DNA of 64,000 bases from Hyaloscypha bicolor E. Its lineage: Eukaryota > Ascomycota > Leotiomycetes > Helotiales > Hyaloscyphaceae. The stretch covers positions 186,001-250,000 of the forward strand of contig NW_020194637.1 in the NCBI RefSeq assembly GCF_002865645.1. Direction: 5' to 3'. Position 1 is the stretch's first letter, and every line of letters begins with the position of its first letter. Shown here piece after piece: positions 37,387-47,954 of this stretch. Position numbers and translations under genes: made by a program. The notes beneath the pieces were generated by a model, which was not told where the DNA came from, made no database searches, and saw only the letters and a program-made list of their open reading frames with translations.

Positions 37387-38493
37387 ATGGCATGCAAGCA
37401 TCTCAATAAGGTTCGCTTGGGCGAGTGAGTAAATCTTTGATCCCAAGACGCGTCCCGCGATCAGGCTAATTCGTGTAGTGACATCGGTGAAGAGATGCTT
37501 TCCATCACGGTTGGTGGAAACGAGACTGGGATATGCCGGCAGACTCTCCTCTCCATTTTCTGAACTTGGCTGACCCTCCATTCAGCGCCAGACATTCTCG
37601 ATTCACAAGGGTCTCTTGAAGAAGGTTACGAAGTATTTCGACAAGATCATCGCCTCGGAGGATGGTCAGAAGGGCATGATCCTCATGAAGGACGAGGATG
37701 CTGAGATCTTCAAGATGTTCTATGATTGGCTCTACACGGTATGGCCCCACGAACAGCGTGACTCGAGCTCGAACTGACAAGCGAAGGGCAATATCCCCAA
37801 GGCTCCGACTACATTCAGATTGAGTAGGGCTGTTTCCGAAGCCGAGATGGAGCGCCATGAGACTGAACTTCTTGGCCGATTCGATGCCCATGTCCGAAAG
37901 CTCTGCCAGCTCTACTGTCTCGGAGAGAAGTATGAAACCGAACACCTCCTGAATAATACTATCGACACAATCCAGGATGCCTTTCACGAGTATGGAACCG
38001 TCTTTGGACCTGGCTTGATATTGTTTGTCTTCGAAAAGACACAAAAGGGTTCCAAGCTCCGCGAACTCTGCATTGCTGCCAACGTCATCCATATTGATAG
38101 GGGCTGCGGTCAATTACGTGAAGAGCTCATGATGGCTGCAATGTTGACTGAAGACTTCCTCTCCGAGATGATGAAGTGGATCTCCCGCAACTTCGTCATG
38201 TTCGGTCGTCGTCAAGCTGAAGGATTTAATCCCGCGAAGCCTACCCAAGGTTTCAGCAGTAAGTCACCCCACTTGCCTGTCAAAGTAAGATCCACTCAAG
38301 AACTCGACCCATGATAGTGCTCAATCGCAAGAAGCTCTGCCCTTGCCACTTCCACAAGCACACGTCTTCCAAGGACGCTCACAAAGGCCATAAGAAGTGC
38401 GCCGTTCCGTACAACAAGTGTGGCCATTCCGAGAAGGACGATGACGGAAAGATGGCTACACCTATGGACGCTTTGAATATCTCTCCACAGTAG
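37387..38493 (+). CDS. BTB/POZ-like protein with Cys/His-rich C-terminus
   Basis: Five exons, 37387..37424, 37479..37509, 37586..37738, 37787..38258 and 38318..38493, total 870 nt, an exact multiple of three (289 residues). The N-terminal part has the BTB core RQTFSIHKGLLKKVTKYFDK and DEDAEIFKMFYDWLYT. The middle is a helical C-terminal extension typical of fungal BTB proteins (LGRFDAHVRKLCQLYCLGEK). The last exon adds CPCHFHKHTSSKDAHKGHKK and a further CxxxxxKCGH, a metal-binding-like cluster not usual in this group. Fungal BTB-only proteins often mediate dimerisation or Cul3 recruitment; the role here is unknown. The second intron uses a weaker GTTGGT donor, so the start of the BTB core is slightly uncertain. 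Confidence 0.8.
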
Positions 38494-39005
38494 CATGCCT
38501 ATGTCTTTATGGTGTCTCGTCATCTTTTGTGGTTGACATTGAGACGTTCGGAGAGCTGTCGTTGATTCTTTGCTACGGTAATGATGTTATGAAGATTGAG
38601 GAAACGTTGGGTTGCTTTGCTGAGGAATGATGCCATGGGAGCTGGGGTAATTGATTCGATGCTTGACATGAGTTTATCCGAGCTGTTATATTGATGCGTG
38701 AGCTATTGAAACTAGCTTCACTTTACCCTTTTCCCAACCCCTCGTGTAAAATCCTTCGCTTCTGCTTCATGCTCTCGTAGTCGTCAAGTTCACCTCCCTC
38801 CCCATGATTCATACAAGTTATGGTAACCCTGCACGTCACGACTTCTAGTGCAACCTCAAATTTCGCACTAGTCCCTATAAATTCAAGTAGACTGCCTCTA
38901 CATTGCACAAAGGCACTTTAAAATACCAAAAAGGATATTTGAACCCTCCACTGCTAAACCTCAAGCTCTGATTCAATACCCTGCCCTGTTTGTGCCCACC
39001 AAAAC
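38494..39005. other. intergenic region
   Basis: About 0.5 kb with no gene. It should contain the BTB gene 3' end and the promoter of the first secreted-protein copy. Confidence 0.4.
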
Positions 39006-39650
39006 ATGTCCGCATCAATGTTTAGACTCTCTTCACGTACTACTGTGCTCCTTCATCTCCTCACACTTCTCAACCTCGCCGCCGCAATAACCACAACTCA
39101 CATGCCATTAATCGCCCTCACTTTCCCACAAAACATCACGTCGACGCTGCGAAACTTCACCGCCTCTCTGACATACGCTCCATTAACTCCTTCAAACATC
39201 ACCTCGACAACACTGGATAATACGTCCATCTCTATCGCGACAAACACTAGTTTCCTCTCCCAGAGCGCTGCTCTGCCAATTCAATACACATCTTCTCCGC
39301 TACAGGCTACTACGACGCCAGCAATGCTTCCGAACTCCAGCCTCTCGACGTCGCCAAGCCCTGCCCTACAGACAGCAACATCAGCTGTTCCTCCACCGCC
39401 TCCGCCAACATCAATAAAATTATGCAAAGACGCATGTCCAGGAACAGGCAAAGTCTGCGGTTCCCGTATGAAAGGAGATTGTAAAGCAGATACATTGTAC
39501 TCGTGCTACAATAACTGGGATCCGCCGTTGGAGGGGGAGGATAAGGATTGCAGTATCGTGGATGGGAAGAAGGGTATTTGTAAGTAGGTTCAGCAGGGGT
39601 TCTGGGATCGGTTTAAGGGGAGTTTTAAGGATGGCTGTGCGGCTGGTTAG
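39006..39650 (+). pseudogene. secreted 8-Cys family, copy 1, ends early at TAG
   Basis: The open part, 39006..39587 (193 codons), has a signal peptide (about residues 1-27) and a Ser/Thr/Asn-rich region with many N-glycosylation sequons. A proline run (VPPPPPPT) is followed by the cysteine domain: CKDACPGTGKVCGSRMKGDC then TLYSC, DC and IC. TAG at 39585 stops it after seven cysteines. The same frame continues for 20 codons to TAG at 39648 with FWDRFKGSFKDGC, which supplies the eighth cysteine and resembles the tail of copy 5. The stop is therefore probably secondary. The truncated product may still be secreted. It differs from the other copies by its long mucin-like spacer. Confidence 0.68.
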
Positions 39651-40510
39651 GGAGAGGTGGCAGTTGGGATTGAGGTGAGGGAGAGAATGGGCGGGACGGT
39701 GATGTTTTGCAAGTAATTGAATAGGGAGAGGAACGTTTGGAGATTGTCAGGTATTAGAAGAGAATCAAATCGAAGCGTTGTCTTGAGCCTTTGTCTATAG
39801 AAGGGCAAGACTTCTACTTTGTTTCATCATCAAAGTATAGAATGGGTTAATTTGTGAAGTTTTGAAAGTACGGATGCAGTTCTGAGATACGATAAGAGAC
39901 TTGATGTGCTCAAGTCGTGTACGAGCTTTATTGACCAGATATTTGGTCAAATAGCTACTTAAAGAAGCCTTCTTTTATGCCCCTAGCATACCCTAGTCTC
40001 TGAGCCCGTGATTCCGCTGCTTCTATGCGGCCTCGCGTCTTCCTCAAAACTTCTACTTACAGAGGAACATGTAATAGAGTTTCGAGTCAGGCCAATGGTT
40101 AACTTCATTGGGACCGTAAATATAAGCTGACTCGCAACGCTTCAACGATTCACAGCAACATTGTATCTGCAGCAACTGTGAATGCCGCCAGCTCTTTACA
40201 CAATCTTCTGCCCTACCGCGGGTATTAAATCTTGGTGGCCAGCCTGTTTCTCGGTGTGAAAGCTTCAATTTCCACAGTTCTTCAACACACAAACTTCTGA
40301 CAAATCTCACTTCGCGCAACGCTTTCTCTGGGCAGCTCATTTAGCACATATCTTCCTTCAAAAACTCCTCAAAATCTTTTGAAACTTTCTCAAGCGTCAA
40401 AGATTCTTCGAAAGGCTTCAGCTCATCGAAGCAAAAGGACTTCCCGGACCCCCTCAGCAATGCTACACCACAGCACCAAATTCATCATTGTACCCGAAAG
40501 CCTCTCAACA
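39651..40510. other. intergenic region within secreted-protein array
   Basis: No further family member is found: no WCG-type codon block on either strand. The right end (about 40330-40510) is a pyrimidine-rich leader before copy 2. Confidence 0.4.
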
Positions 40511-40987
40511 ATGCAAATTCCAACATCATTTATCATCTTCCTCTTCTTCACATTCCTCACACTCGCAACCGCAAAGAACTCCACTCACAACCTCACAGCC
40601 ACAATCCCAGAAATGGCCTCGGCCGTGAAACTATCCGCAATCGCCGAAATAGCTTTAATGGCAAAGTCCTCTCCCTCCGACATCAATGGAACATCCACTT
40701 GCCAGTGTCTCCAGCCGGGCATCTGGTGCGGCACACGTTCAGGCAACGGAACCCTGAACGACATTGTCAGGGGACGTCTAAATGGGACTCAACATGGCGA
40801 TCACAATGCAACAAGACCTGAAATTAGACAGCAAACGCTAAATGGGACGTGTGATTGGGATACGGTGTATTTGTGTCCGCCTGAAGCGGACCTCGCTCAG
40901 AATTCTTTGCCTTGCAGGGAGGACGCGCATGCCGTTAAGAAACATTGCTGGGAGTTGGAGAGGAGTTGGATTGATATTTGTGATTGA
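40511..40987 (+). CDS. secreted 8-Cys family, copy 2 (intact)
   Basis: 158 residues, no intron. The ATG at 40511 is chosen because a signal peptide follows directly (IPTSFIIFLFFTFLTLATA); an upstream in-frame ATG at 40460 exists. The mature part has a short N-glycosylated spacer, then CQCLQPGIWCGTRSGNGTLN. An insertion of about 30 residues rich in NGT/NAT sequons is unique to this copy. NGTCDWDTVYLC and three further cysteines (PC, HC, IC) complete the pattern. Eight cysteines suggest four disulfides and an apoplastic or extracellular protein. No known family was recognised. The neighbouring copies on the same strand suggest local duplication. Confidence 0.82.
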   Translation: MQIPTSFIIFLFFTFLTLATAKNSTHNLTATIPEMASAVKLSAIAEIALMAKSSPSDINGTSTCQCLQPGIWCGTRSGNGTLNDIVRGRLNGTQHGDHNATRPEIRQQTLNGTCDWDTVYLCPPEADLAQNSLPCREDAHAVKKHCWELERSWIDICD

Positions 40988-41315
40988 GTTGTGTCAAGGA
41001 GGATTATGGGTGCTGTACTATTTCTTACTTTTGAAGATTGGAAAGGGGAGTTAAGGGCAGTGTGAAGGGATTCGCGGTACATGGATCATTTGAGTTGCTA
41101 TTTCGTTACTTTTGCTGGGTTTTGGGGCCAGAATTAGAGATGATGTGGCATTGTGAAAGTAATTTTTTTTTCAGGAAGAATTTCTTTGTAGTTAAGAAAC
41201 ACTCGTTGAATTAGAAAACGATGATCTAGACTTCACTTCTGGAAATGTTCCTGGCAAAACCCCGCTTAGTGATAAACAAGGACCACCTATGAATGTAAGA
41301 TTATCACCGCGAAAA

Positions 41316-42092
41316 AAACGCTGCTGCACCTGAGCCCCTAATGCGGCTAGCGCGCACATCTCTCACTGCCCGAGTGAAGCCTGCGCCTGGTCGCAATACC
41401 CCTTTAATTAATTAGTACAACGATAATGAGCATTTTTCTAATAAAAGAAATTAATAGAGTTATAGTATAGTATACTCATAGTAGCTCCTTATTCTCTGTT
41501 TAAGGAAATGCCTTATTACGGGCAAGTTATCTCAAATTGTAATAAAAACTGCTATTACCCCGCTATAAAAACCGAGATTTTGATATTCGCCAGGTAAAAT
41601 AAACGCTGCCACTCGCGGCAGCGTTTTTAAAGGAAATTGACCCACCAGACCCTTATTCAGAAAATTTGGGTAGTAGCGGAGGGTTAACTAATAAGGATTC
41701 CGTATACTTAATTAATTAATTACTAATTGATTACTTATTAAGTAGTCTCCTTACTTCCATTATTACTAATCTTTATATGGCTTTTCTAAATATATCTTTG
41801 AACTAGTAAGGAATATAGCTACTCGCGTATTACACCTCCCAGTGGGGAATCTGGCTATTCTCTAAATAAGCTATAACAGTGAGGGATATATGGCTATTCG
41901 CGTGTGGCACCTCCTAGTAGGGAATAAATGGCCATTCTCCAAATAAGCTATGCCAGTGGGGAATATGTGGCCATTCCCAAATGGGCTATGCCAGTGGGAA
42001 TAAAGCTATTCGCGTATGGGCTATGCTAGTGGGAATATATGGCAATTTCCGTGTGGCACGTACTGGTCACGTGCACAGGCAGCGTTTATTTT
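41316..42092. mobile_element. inverted-repeat block, candidate non-autonomous DNA element(s)
   Basis: The motif AAACGCTGC occurs at 41316 (+), 41602 (+), 41617 (-, as GGCAGCGTTT) and 42078 (-). The 15-mer AAAATAAACGCTGCC at 41596-41610 is the perfect reverse complement of 42078-42092. It also forms a 10-bp perfect hairpin with 41617-41626 (loop ACTCGC). The outer pair resembles terminal inverted repeats of a roughly 500-bp element, and the pair 41316/41626 may delimit a second. No open reading frame and no clear target-site duplication were found. The interior is AT-rich with a minisatellite. Confidence 0.5.
41815..42059. repeat. degenerate minisatellite, unit about 38 bp
   Basis: About six imperfect units of the form TGGCTATTC - GCGTGTGG or CAAATAAGC - CAGTGGGAATA follow one another. 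Spacers alternate between CGCGT and CTAAATAAG types. It lies inside the inverted-repeat block between copies 2 and 3. Confidence 0.65.
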
Positions 42093-42130
42093 CGGAATGA
42101 ATGATTCACACAAGAGGTCTCATATCTGTC

Positions 42131-42138
42131 TATAAAAG
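42131..42138 (+). promoter_or_regulatory. TATA box of copy 3
   Basis: TATAAAAG, about 270 bp upstream of the copy 3 ATG, followed by a pyrimidine-rich leader (CTTTCAAACCTTCTCCAAAC) of the kind common in fungal 5' UTRs. Confidence 0.35.
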
Positions 42139-42399
42139 CCTCACTTCGCGAGGACTTACGACTTTCAAACCTTCTCCAAACACTACAAACTTTTAAGCAT
42201 CTCAAACGGGCCGGAGTTTACTCTGTTCTTACAAGTCAGTTGCAGACACTCCAAACTGCCATCAAATATTTCTCATCTTGGCAAACTTCATTCCATATCA
42301 GCAAACAACAGACACTCAATCACTCCAGGCCTCGAGCACCATTGCACAGAGAAATTGACCCCGAATCACATTTTTCGAGTTCACTTAGTGCCAGTAAAC

Positions 42400-42708
42400 A
42401 TGCAAAAGATCAATTCACTCTACTTCCTTCTCATGCTCGCCTTCCTCACACTTGTCACAAGCTCACCTGCCACCAACACAGGCCAAGGAGGCTCTCATTC
42501 AACCAACTCAATGGAGGCAAGAAGCAGCTGTCAGTGTATTGAACCTGGCCATTGGTGCGGCACTCGCACAGATCAGCGCAAGTTGAGCGGCTCCTGCGAC
42601 CCGAACACGTTATACCAGTGTGGAAATCCCACCAAATCCTTTGACTGCAGGCAAGCCCAAAGAGCTTGTAGGCAGAATTCAGGCCACAAGGGGGATCACT
42701 GCGCTTGA
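42400..42708 (+). CDS. secreted 8-Cys family, copy 3 (intact)
   Basis: 102 residues, no intron. The signal peptide directly follows the ATG at 42400 (INSLYFLLMLAFLTLVTS). After a short Ser/Thr/Gly-rich linker comes the minimal form of the domain: CQCIEPGHWCGTRTDQRKL, GSCDPNTLYQC, then DC, AC and HC with short loops. All eight cysteines are present. This is the most compact member, with no mucin-like spacer and no glycosylated insertion, so it is the best template for the family. A TATA box lies about 270 bp upstream, and the inverted-repeat block ends about 300 bp upstream. Confidence 0.85.
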   Translation: MQKINSLYFLLMLAFLTLVTSSPATNTGQGGSHSTNSMEARSSCQCIEPGHWCGTRTDQRKLSGSCDPNTLYQCGNPTKSFDCRQAQRACRQNSGHKGDHCA

Positions 42709-43404
42709 AGTTTCTGGCGTTTGGCTCTTGGATATGTGTTGTCATGTTAGAGTGAAGAGGGGTTTGGAGGGAAATTTATTGATTCTCTGCTGGCTTTTTC
42801 GTTGCTTTCATGGTGTTTTTGAGGTCTGGAAATGACAGGTGTTCGAGGAGAATGCATGCGCTTGCGTTTAAGGGTTGGTTGGATTGGAACTTAAGGGCTG
42901 GTGTACCTGTATGATATCACTGTGTTGTCTTCGTTGGGGCTAAGGGTCCAAGCCGAGGTATAGATTGGGGACCATGGATTATTTGCATGGCTTTCTCGAT
43001 GGTTTTATGTTGGTTCTGCAGGGCTGGCTATCTGAAAATCATGCCTTGAGCAATTACTTCTGAGTTTTTGTGTGTGTCATGCCAAATTTGTAAGTCTGAA
43101 AGACAAGGCATCCTATTCCTTGGTTAAAGATTCACATTCAATTAAACAATTGGCGCAACAGACAGAACATTTTGATACATAAAAAACCACTGTGATGCTA
43201 GAGCTGTGTATAAAGTGAACCATTTCCTCATCAATCCCGAAGGCTTCCCATCTCTAATACTACCACCAACATCAAGGCCCCGAGGAAGTCTCAACGTTAA
43301 CAAGATCCAAGCCCTTGTTCTGCCCAGCCCAAAGACAAAGAAACACTCCAATCCGAGAACCAACCCCAAAACAGTACCGTATCAGCACAATACTCCAAAC
43401 CACA
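42709..43404. other. intergenic region within secreted-protein array
   Basis: No gene or further family copy recognised. Confidence 0.4.
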
Positions 43405-43775
43405 ATGCACAACCTCACCTGAATCTTTATCGTCATCCTTGCTCTCCACACACTTGCGTCAAGTTCTACATTCCCGGAGCTGGAGCAAAGAAGAGAACCC
43501 TGAGAGCCTTGCGAATGTCTCGCTCAAGGCTCGTGGTGCGGTAGCCACTCTGGAAACGGGCAGCTGATTGGGTCCTGTGAATGGGACACCATCTTTAATG
43601 CAAGAACGACTCTAGCTTTCCCGGCGAGATCACCGCTTGCGGTAGCGTTGAACAGGGCCGCAGACGCTGTATCGAATATTGCTGCAAATTGACCGAAACG
43701 AATCCACAGTTGCAGTTGTTTATTGTGCACGTGGGGGTTGGCGTTTTGATGTGGGTTGCTCGGTTCCTATGCTAG
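43405..43775 (+). pseudogene. secreted 8-Cys family, copy 4 (disabled)
   Basis: A family frame starts at ATG 43405 and reads a signal-like stretch (IFIVILALHTLASS), then CECLAQGSWCGSHSGNGQL and GSCEWDTIF. Two TGA codons interrupt it, one five codons after the start and one just before CEC. At the expected fifth cysteine the frame shifts by one base: the +1 frame continues CKNDSSFPGEITAC, RRRC and YCC, restoring the cysteine order. The original frame ends at 43692, the shifted one at 43775. Three separate lesions mean the copy cannot be functional. Confidence 0.75.
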
Positions 43776-45647
43776 TCGAGAGGTTGCAAGAGTTATGATA
43801 GATACAAAAACAGTGTGCCCCTGCCAATCCCTGCAACATCCCTGTTTTGCTCGCGTAGCATTCCTAAAACATGGGTGTACGCCCAAAGGGGAAATAACAG
43901 GAGGCCAACTCTGATTAGAATGCATAAGCACCCTCTCTGGGTAAATCCTAGAACGGGTGCTCATGCAATTGAGAATTGGATTCCCTTCTCTTTCCCCGCA
44001 CTTCGCAAGCTAATTTTTATAATTTTATCGTAAAATAAGGCTTTTTTTCCCGGCTATTCTTTAGCCCCCGGTACACGCACAAAAGGTGGGCAAGACGCAC
44101 GTCCCTCTGTCCCTTACTTGTAATCGCCTAGGAAGTATATCCTCAAGGATACACGTGCGCTTCCTGTACTTTGTTGAAAATCAGGGGCTGTATACCATAT
44201 GGCCCACTTTTAAGTGAAGTCGTAATTTCCAGAGTTTTAAGGAAGCTGAGCTTCCATAGAAAAACACCACAATCAAGCTTCAATTCAATACACTTAAGGT
44301 ATACGTGTGTATACGCTCCTGTGAGGTGCCGAAGGCGCCGAACGGGGTGCCCCTAGCCTATTAAGGTCCTAATATTAGTAGAGAAATAAGCTTTAGAACT
44401 CCCAGAACTAGCGCTCTGTCTAGTTTTAACTACGTAGTTTTGGGCGGCGTTGAAGAATTTGAAATTCTAAATTTTGAATGAGACTTGTGATGTTTATTAC
44501 CCTGTCTACTGCGTTTCTCCATCTGTGGGGTGTTGGCTCAGCAATATTGCAATACACAGGCGCCAATAGGCTCATACTTGCACGCCCGATACCCAGTCCT
44601 GGTCTTGAACTGGCTCTCTTTTGGTGCTCCTCATTGTTCCATTCTCTAGCCAGATCGAGTGTTGTGGGTCTGAAACCCCCGCTTCTGCCTTGCTCAGTTG
44701 TGGTATTTCCTCAAACCAGCCAGCGATGTCCTGATGTGGGACGATGGGTTGATAGTAGGTGGGCACATGAACGTTTGTGGAGAAGGTGGTTTGTTAGAAC
44801 GATGTGTACGGACTAAAGGTTGCTTCGTCGTTGAAGTTGAGGTTACGAATTGTCAGTATGATGCCCTTGCATCCAATGAGTACCTTGGCTTTTCTGAACT
44901 ATATTCCATGAGTTGGGGCTGAGCACCAATTAGCGTAGTGTCCCTCTTCAGCCGGTTTTTCTAACCTCGTATTTGTTCCTTGAAGGGTATTTCGCGAGGA
45001 ACCCAACATTGATCTTTTATATATATTCCAAATCAGCTCAGAGGGATTCTCAACTTACCCTAGCTTATTTTTTTTGTAAGCTGAGTACACATTAATTTTT
45101 CTTAGCAGTTTCCAGAGAGAAGCCGAGGTGGAGCAAGTCCTTGAACTCTTTGAAAATTTCACGTTCAAATTCATGGCTAGTCTGAATTTGTGAAGTCATG
45201 GGGACGAGGTTCTTTTGGCAACCCTCCCGAAAGCATGGTCAAAAACAACTACGTTAATAAGTGAAATGGTAAAAGAGTTTTAGGACGAGATTTTTTTCAA
45301 TACCTTTGACTCATGAAGCAATTTTGGGTGCCGAGCTGTAACCAAACAATCTCCGAGGGCTTTAGTCGAGTGTCAGACTCTAATGAATCACAAGTAACCC
45401 ATAATTGAGAGCCCAAATCAAGTCAACTCTTGAATAACCAAGTCGCCTAAAGACTTCTTTAAGAGTTTCTGAAAACTCCTTACCTTCTTTCGACGTCTTC
45501 TCTACAACAAAACCGAACGAGAACCTATTCTCAAAAAAAACAAAAAGTAAAAAGACTGTCAACCTCTCAAGAGCTCTTAAAGCAAGAACAATCAAAGTCT
45601 TTGCTAGAGCTCAAAGGTTCAGTTAGCTGCAATACACCATCGAGAAA
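43776..45647. other. long AT-rich intergenic stretch in the array
   Basis: 1.9 kb without a supported gene. A minus-strand frame at 44572-44766 reads protein-like (HVPTYYQPIVPHQDIAGWFE) but has stops upstream and no start, and may be a relic of an unidentified gene. The stretch 44030-44400 is AT-rich with short GC patches and resembles decayed repeat DNA. The region before 45648 is a pyrimidine/adenine-rich leader. Confidence 0.4.
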
Positions 45648-46133
45648 ATGCATGCAGCAACTTCACTCCTTCTCTCCGTCCTCATATTTCTCGCCTTCTC
45701 ACTTGTGTTGGCAGACTCCACAACAACCGTAACCACCACCACCCCAATGACGACAACAACCACAATCAAAGTTACCTCCTCAGCGCCTCCAGCTGGCCCT
45801 GCCCTTCCCTCCTTGCCTTCAAACACAAACACCCCAAATAAATCCAACACTCTCTCCACTACTCACGACCCATCATGCGCCTGTCTCACCGCAGGAGCCT
45901 GGTGCGGCAGCCGCGGCTCAAAATTGCCTCAAGTAGGCCTCAACGGCACCTGCAACACAAATTCACTGTACCTATGCAAGAGCGACGGAGATTAGACACC
46001 GCAAGAGTTTCCCTGCACCAAGGTCCTCGAGAGCATCTTCTAGGGAGAGGCGAAGGAGGCAAAGTGTATGGAGGCTATGTTTTACGGTGATTTCCACGAT
46101 GACTGTAATATGCCGAAGCATGGAGGTTCTTAA
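45648..46133 (+). pseudogene. secreted 8-Cys family, copy 5, ends early at TAG
   Basis: The open part, 45648..45995 (115 codons), has a signal peptide (LLLSVLIFLAFSLVLA) and a Thr-rich mucin-like spacer (VTTTTPMTTTTT). The domain starts CACLTAGAWCGSRGSKL, GTCNTNSLYLC. TAG at 45993 stops it after five cysteines. The same frame continues with FPC, a second TAG (46041), then KC and FYGDFHDDC before TAA at 46131. The spacing from YLC to PC is 12 positions, identical to copy 2, with the TAG standing at the position of Leu in copy 2. One base change (TTG to TAG) would explain it. The copy is most likely decayed; a short five-Cys product is possible. Confidence 0.7.
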
Positions 46134-46563
46134 GATTAGGGGCGTGTGAATCTTTGGGAGAGGCCTGTGGGAGAGGGGGCCGGGGGGGTTATGTGTTGGG
46201 TGTGTTAGGACGGCTGGCGAGGCTAGAGAAGATTGTAATGTATTGTTAATGAGAATGGAACGAAGATTATGAAAGAACTAAATGTGTAAATTTCGAGATT
46301 GTGGAATTGCAATGCTGTCTCTAACAGCCAGGCCTACAATACTGTTTTCCCCCCTCCCCTATATCTTTATCTTCCACAGCCAGATCTGTCCCCAGCCAAG
46401 TCAATCCCTGCGCAATCTTACCCACTGCACTTCGTGACAATATACTTTAACAACACCCAATTCAACGTGCCCAGCTCAACCCTGTATGCAACAGCGCCTC
46501 CCACTCCCTTCCCTCCATGCAACACCACTGAATCCCTAACACTAGTCTGACTCTGACAGGTCC

Positions 46564-46911
46564 TCAAAGATCAACAGCATCCCACATTCCTTCGCGAGGT
46601 CCGCACTTATCCCCCTGCGGATCCTCAGAACACCGATGACTCTCTCCATCCCTATTATAATATGAGTCACATTGGTCTGATATCGGCCCCCCAGTGCTCT
46701 CCTTGCAATGTTATAACGTGTTTCTTCCGCAGTCGCCAGTCAAGCCCATGATGTCGGTCCAAGATTCGCACCAGTAGCCGTAAGAGGTGCAGGTGAAAGG
46801 TTTTTCATTGCGGAAGTCGCGGGTTAACATAAAGTCTATTGATACCAAGTCGAGGCAGATGAGGAGTAAGAAGGTGAGGAGAGCGAAGATTAAAACGGGT
46901 CGTGTTTGCAT
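46564..46911 (-). pseudogene. secreted 8-Cys family, copy 6 (minus strand, disabled)
   Basis: This is the only copy on the minus strand. The frame from ATG 46911 has a signal-like hydrophobic segment (VLIFALLTFLLLICLDLVSI), then CTSYGYWCESW, GDCGRNTL. At that point TAA (46711-46713) replaces the Tyr codon of the otherwise conserved TLYxC block. Past the stop the frame continues HCKES, QC, RC and DKC, giving the expected later cysteines, and ends with TGA at 46564. The first cysteine of the C-x-C pair is replaced by Phe. A single base change at Tyr would account for the stop. Confidence 0.7.
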
Positions 46912-47954
46912 TGTGTTGTATGGAGGTGATTTATGTTGTGAGAAGAGACAAAGCTTTCGGTTTGTAAATCATGAAATTGGTTTAGGTTTAAGTTCGCAAT
47001 TTTAGTTCTTTTATTGGGGAGGTTGAGAATGTGAAGCGGAAATTTGAAGTTGTTCAATTAATACCCATTAGTGAGAGGGTAGTGAGTCAAGAACTGAGAG
47101 GCTCTTTCTCGTTTGTTCGTAGGCCGTGTTAGTAAACTAAGCAGCTGTGATTCGCCTCCAAACAACCGAGACGGTTTAGAAGATCTTGTAAACGAGGTAT
47201 CTCCAATAATTGGTGTTCAAAAGGGAGACTAAGAAGCTTCGAGGTTTCTTTTCTACATTCTAGCACCGTTATTTTGGGTATGGGTAATGCTGGGAGAAAT
47301 ATTCTCAGGGGAGGATAGCTCCAGGGTGAAGAGTTGGGGCTAAGCTTGGGAGAAAGCATGTCCTCTGAATGCATAAAGATTCGCCGGATGGTTGGACTGA
47401 AGGAAAAAGATACTGAATAAAGAGACATCGAGCATCTTACTCTATCCACGATATCATTTGAATCACTTGGTTCCTCCACATGCATAAAATCTGCCAAGGT
47501 CTCCAGTTCGTGTACTCTGGGCCCCCACTTACACAACTAAATACAAGCAGCTGACACATCATTAATGGATCGCAAAAATGTCTTTCAGAATACTTTCAGT
47601 ATCCGGAACTTCAACTCCGGTTCATATCAAACCATTACCCAACTCTTCTCCCGGACTATCGACATCCAAGTCTCAACGTCTGACGCCATCAAGGCGTTGA
47701 AAGACTTTCCAAAAAGAGTGTCGACTTCAAGACTCCAATTACTCCCTCTTCATAAATTCTTCAACAAGCTTCTATCGAAAGGACTACAAGCAACCACATC
47801 AACCTCAAGACCCACACTTCCAAAACTCATCGAAATTTGGAACTTCAATTGCAATCCCTTTCACCATATCAATCTATTGAGAATACAATATTGCACGTGA
47901 ATCCAAAATCTAGCAAGAACTAAGAACAGCAAACGCTCTAAACCTCTTTCCGAA
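46912..47954. other. intergenic region between divergent copies 6 and 7
   Basis: About 1 kb holding the promoters of copies 6 (-) and 7 (+). Open frames at 47129-47536 (-) and 47565-47900 (+) have no family motif or signal peptide and are read as leader or chance. Confidence 0.4.

Noticed and set aside
44572..44766. Minus-strand frame with protein-like text (HVPTYYQPIVPHQDIAGWFE)
   Set aside because: No start, stops just upstream, no family motif or cysteine pattern; at most a relic.
43776..45647. Search for an eighth family copy
   Set aside because: No TGG-TGC/TGT-GG block or TLYxC equivalent on either strand in this stretch.
47565..47900. Open frame just upstream of secreted copy 7
   Set aside because: Ser/Thr/Leu-rich leader-type text without a domain; similar open leaders precede other copies and are probably 5' UTR.
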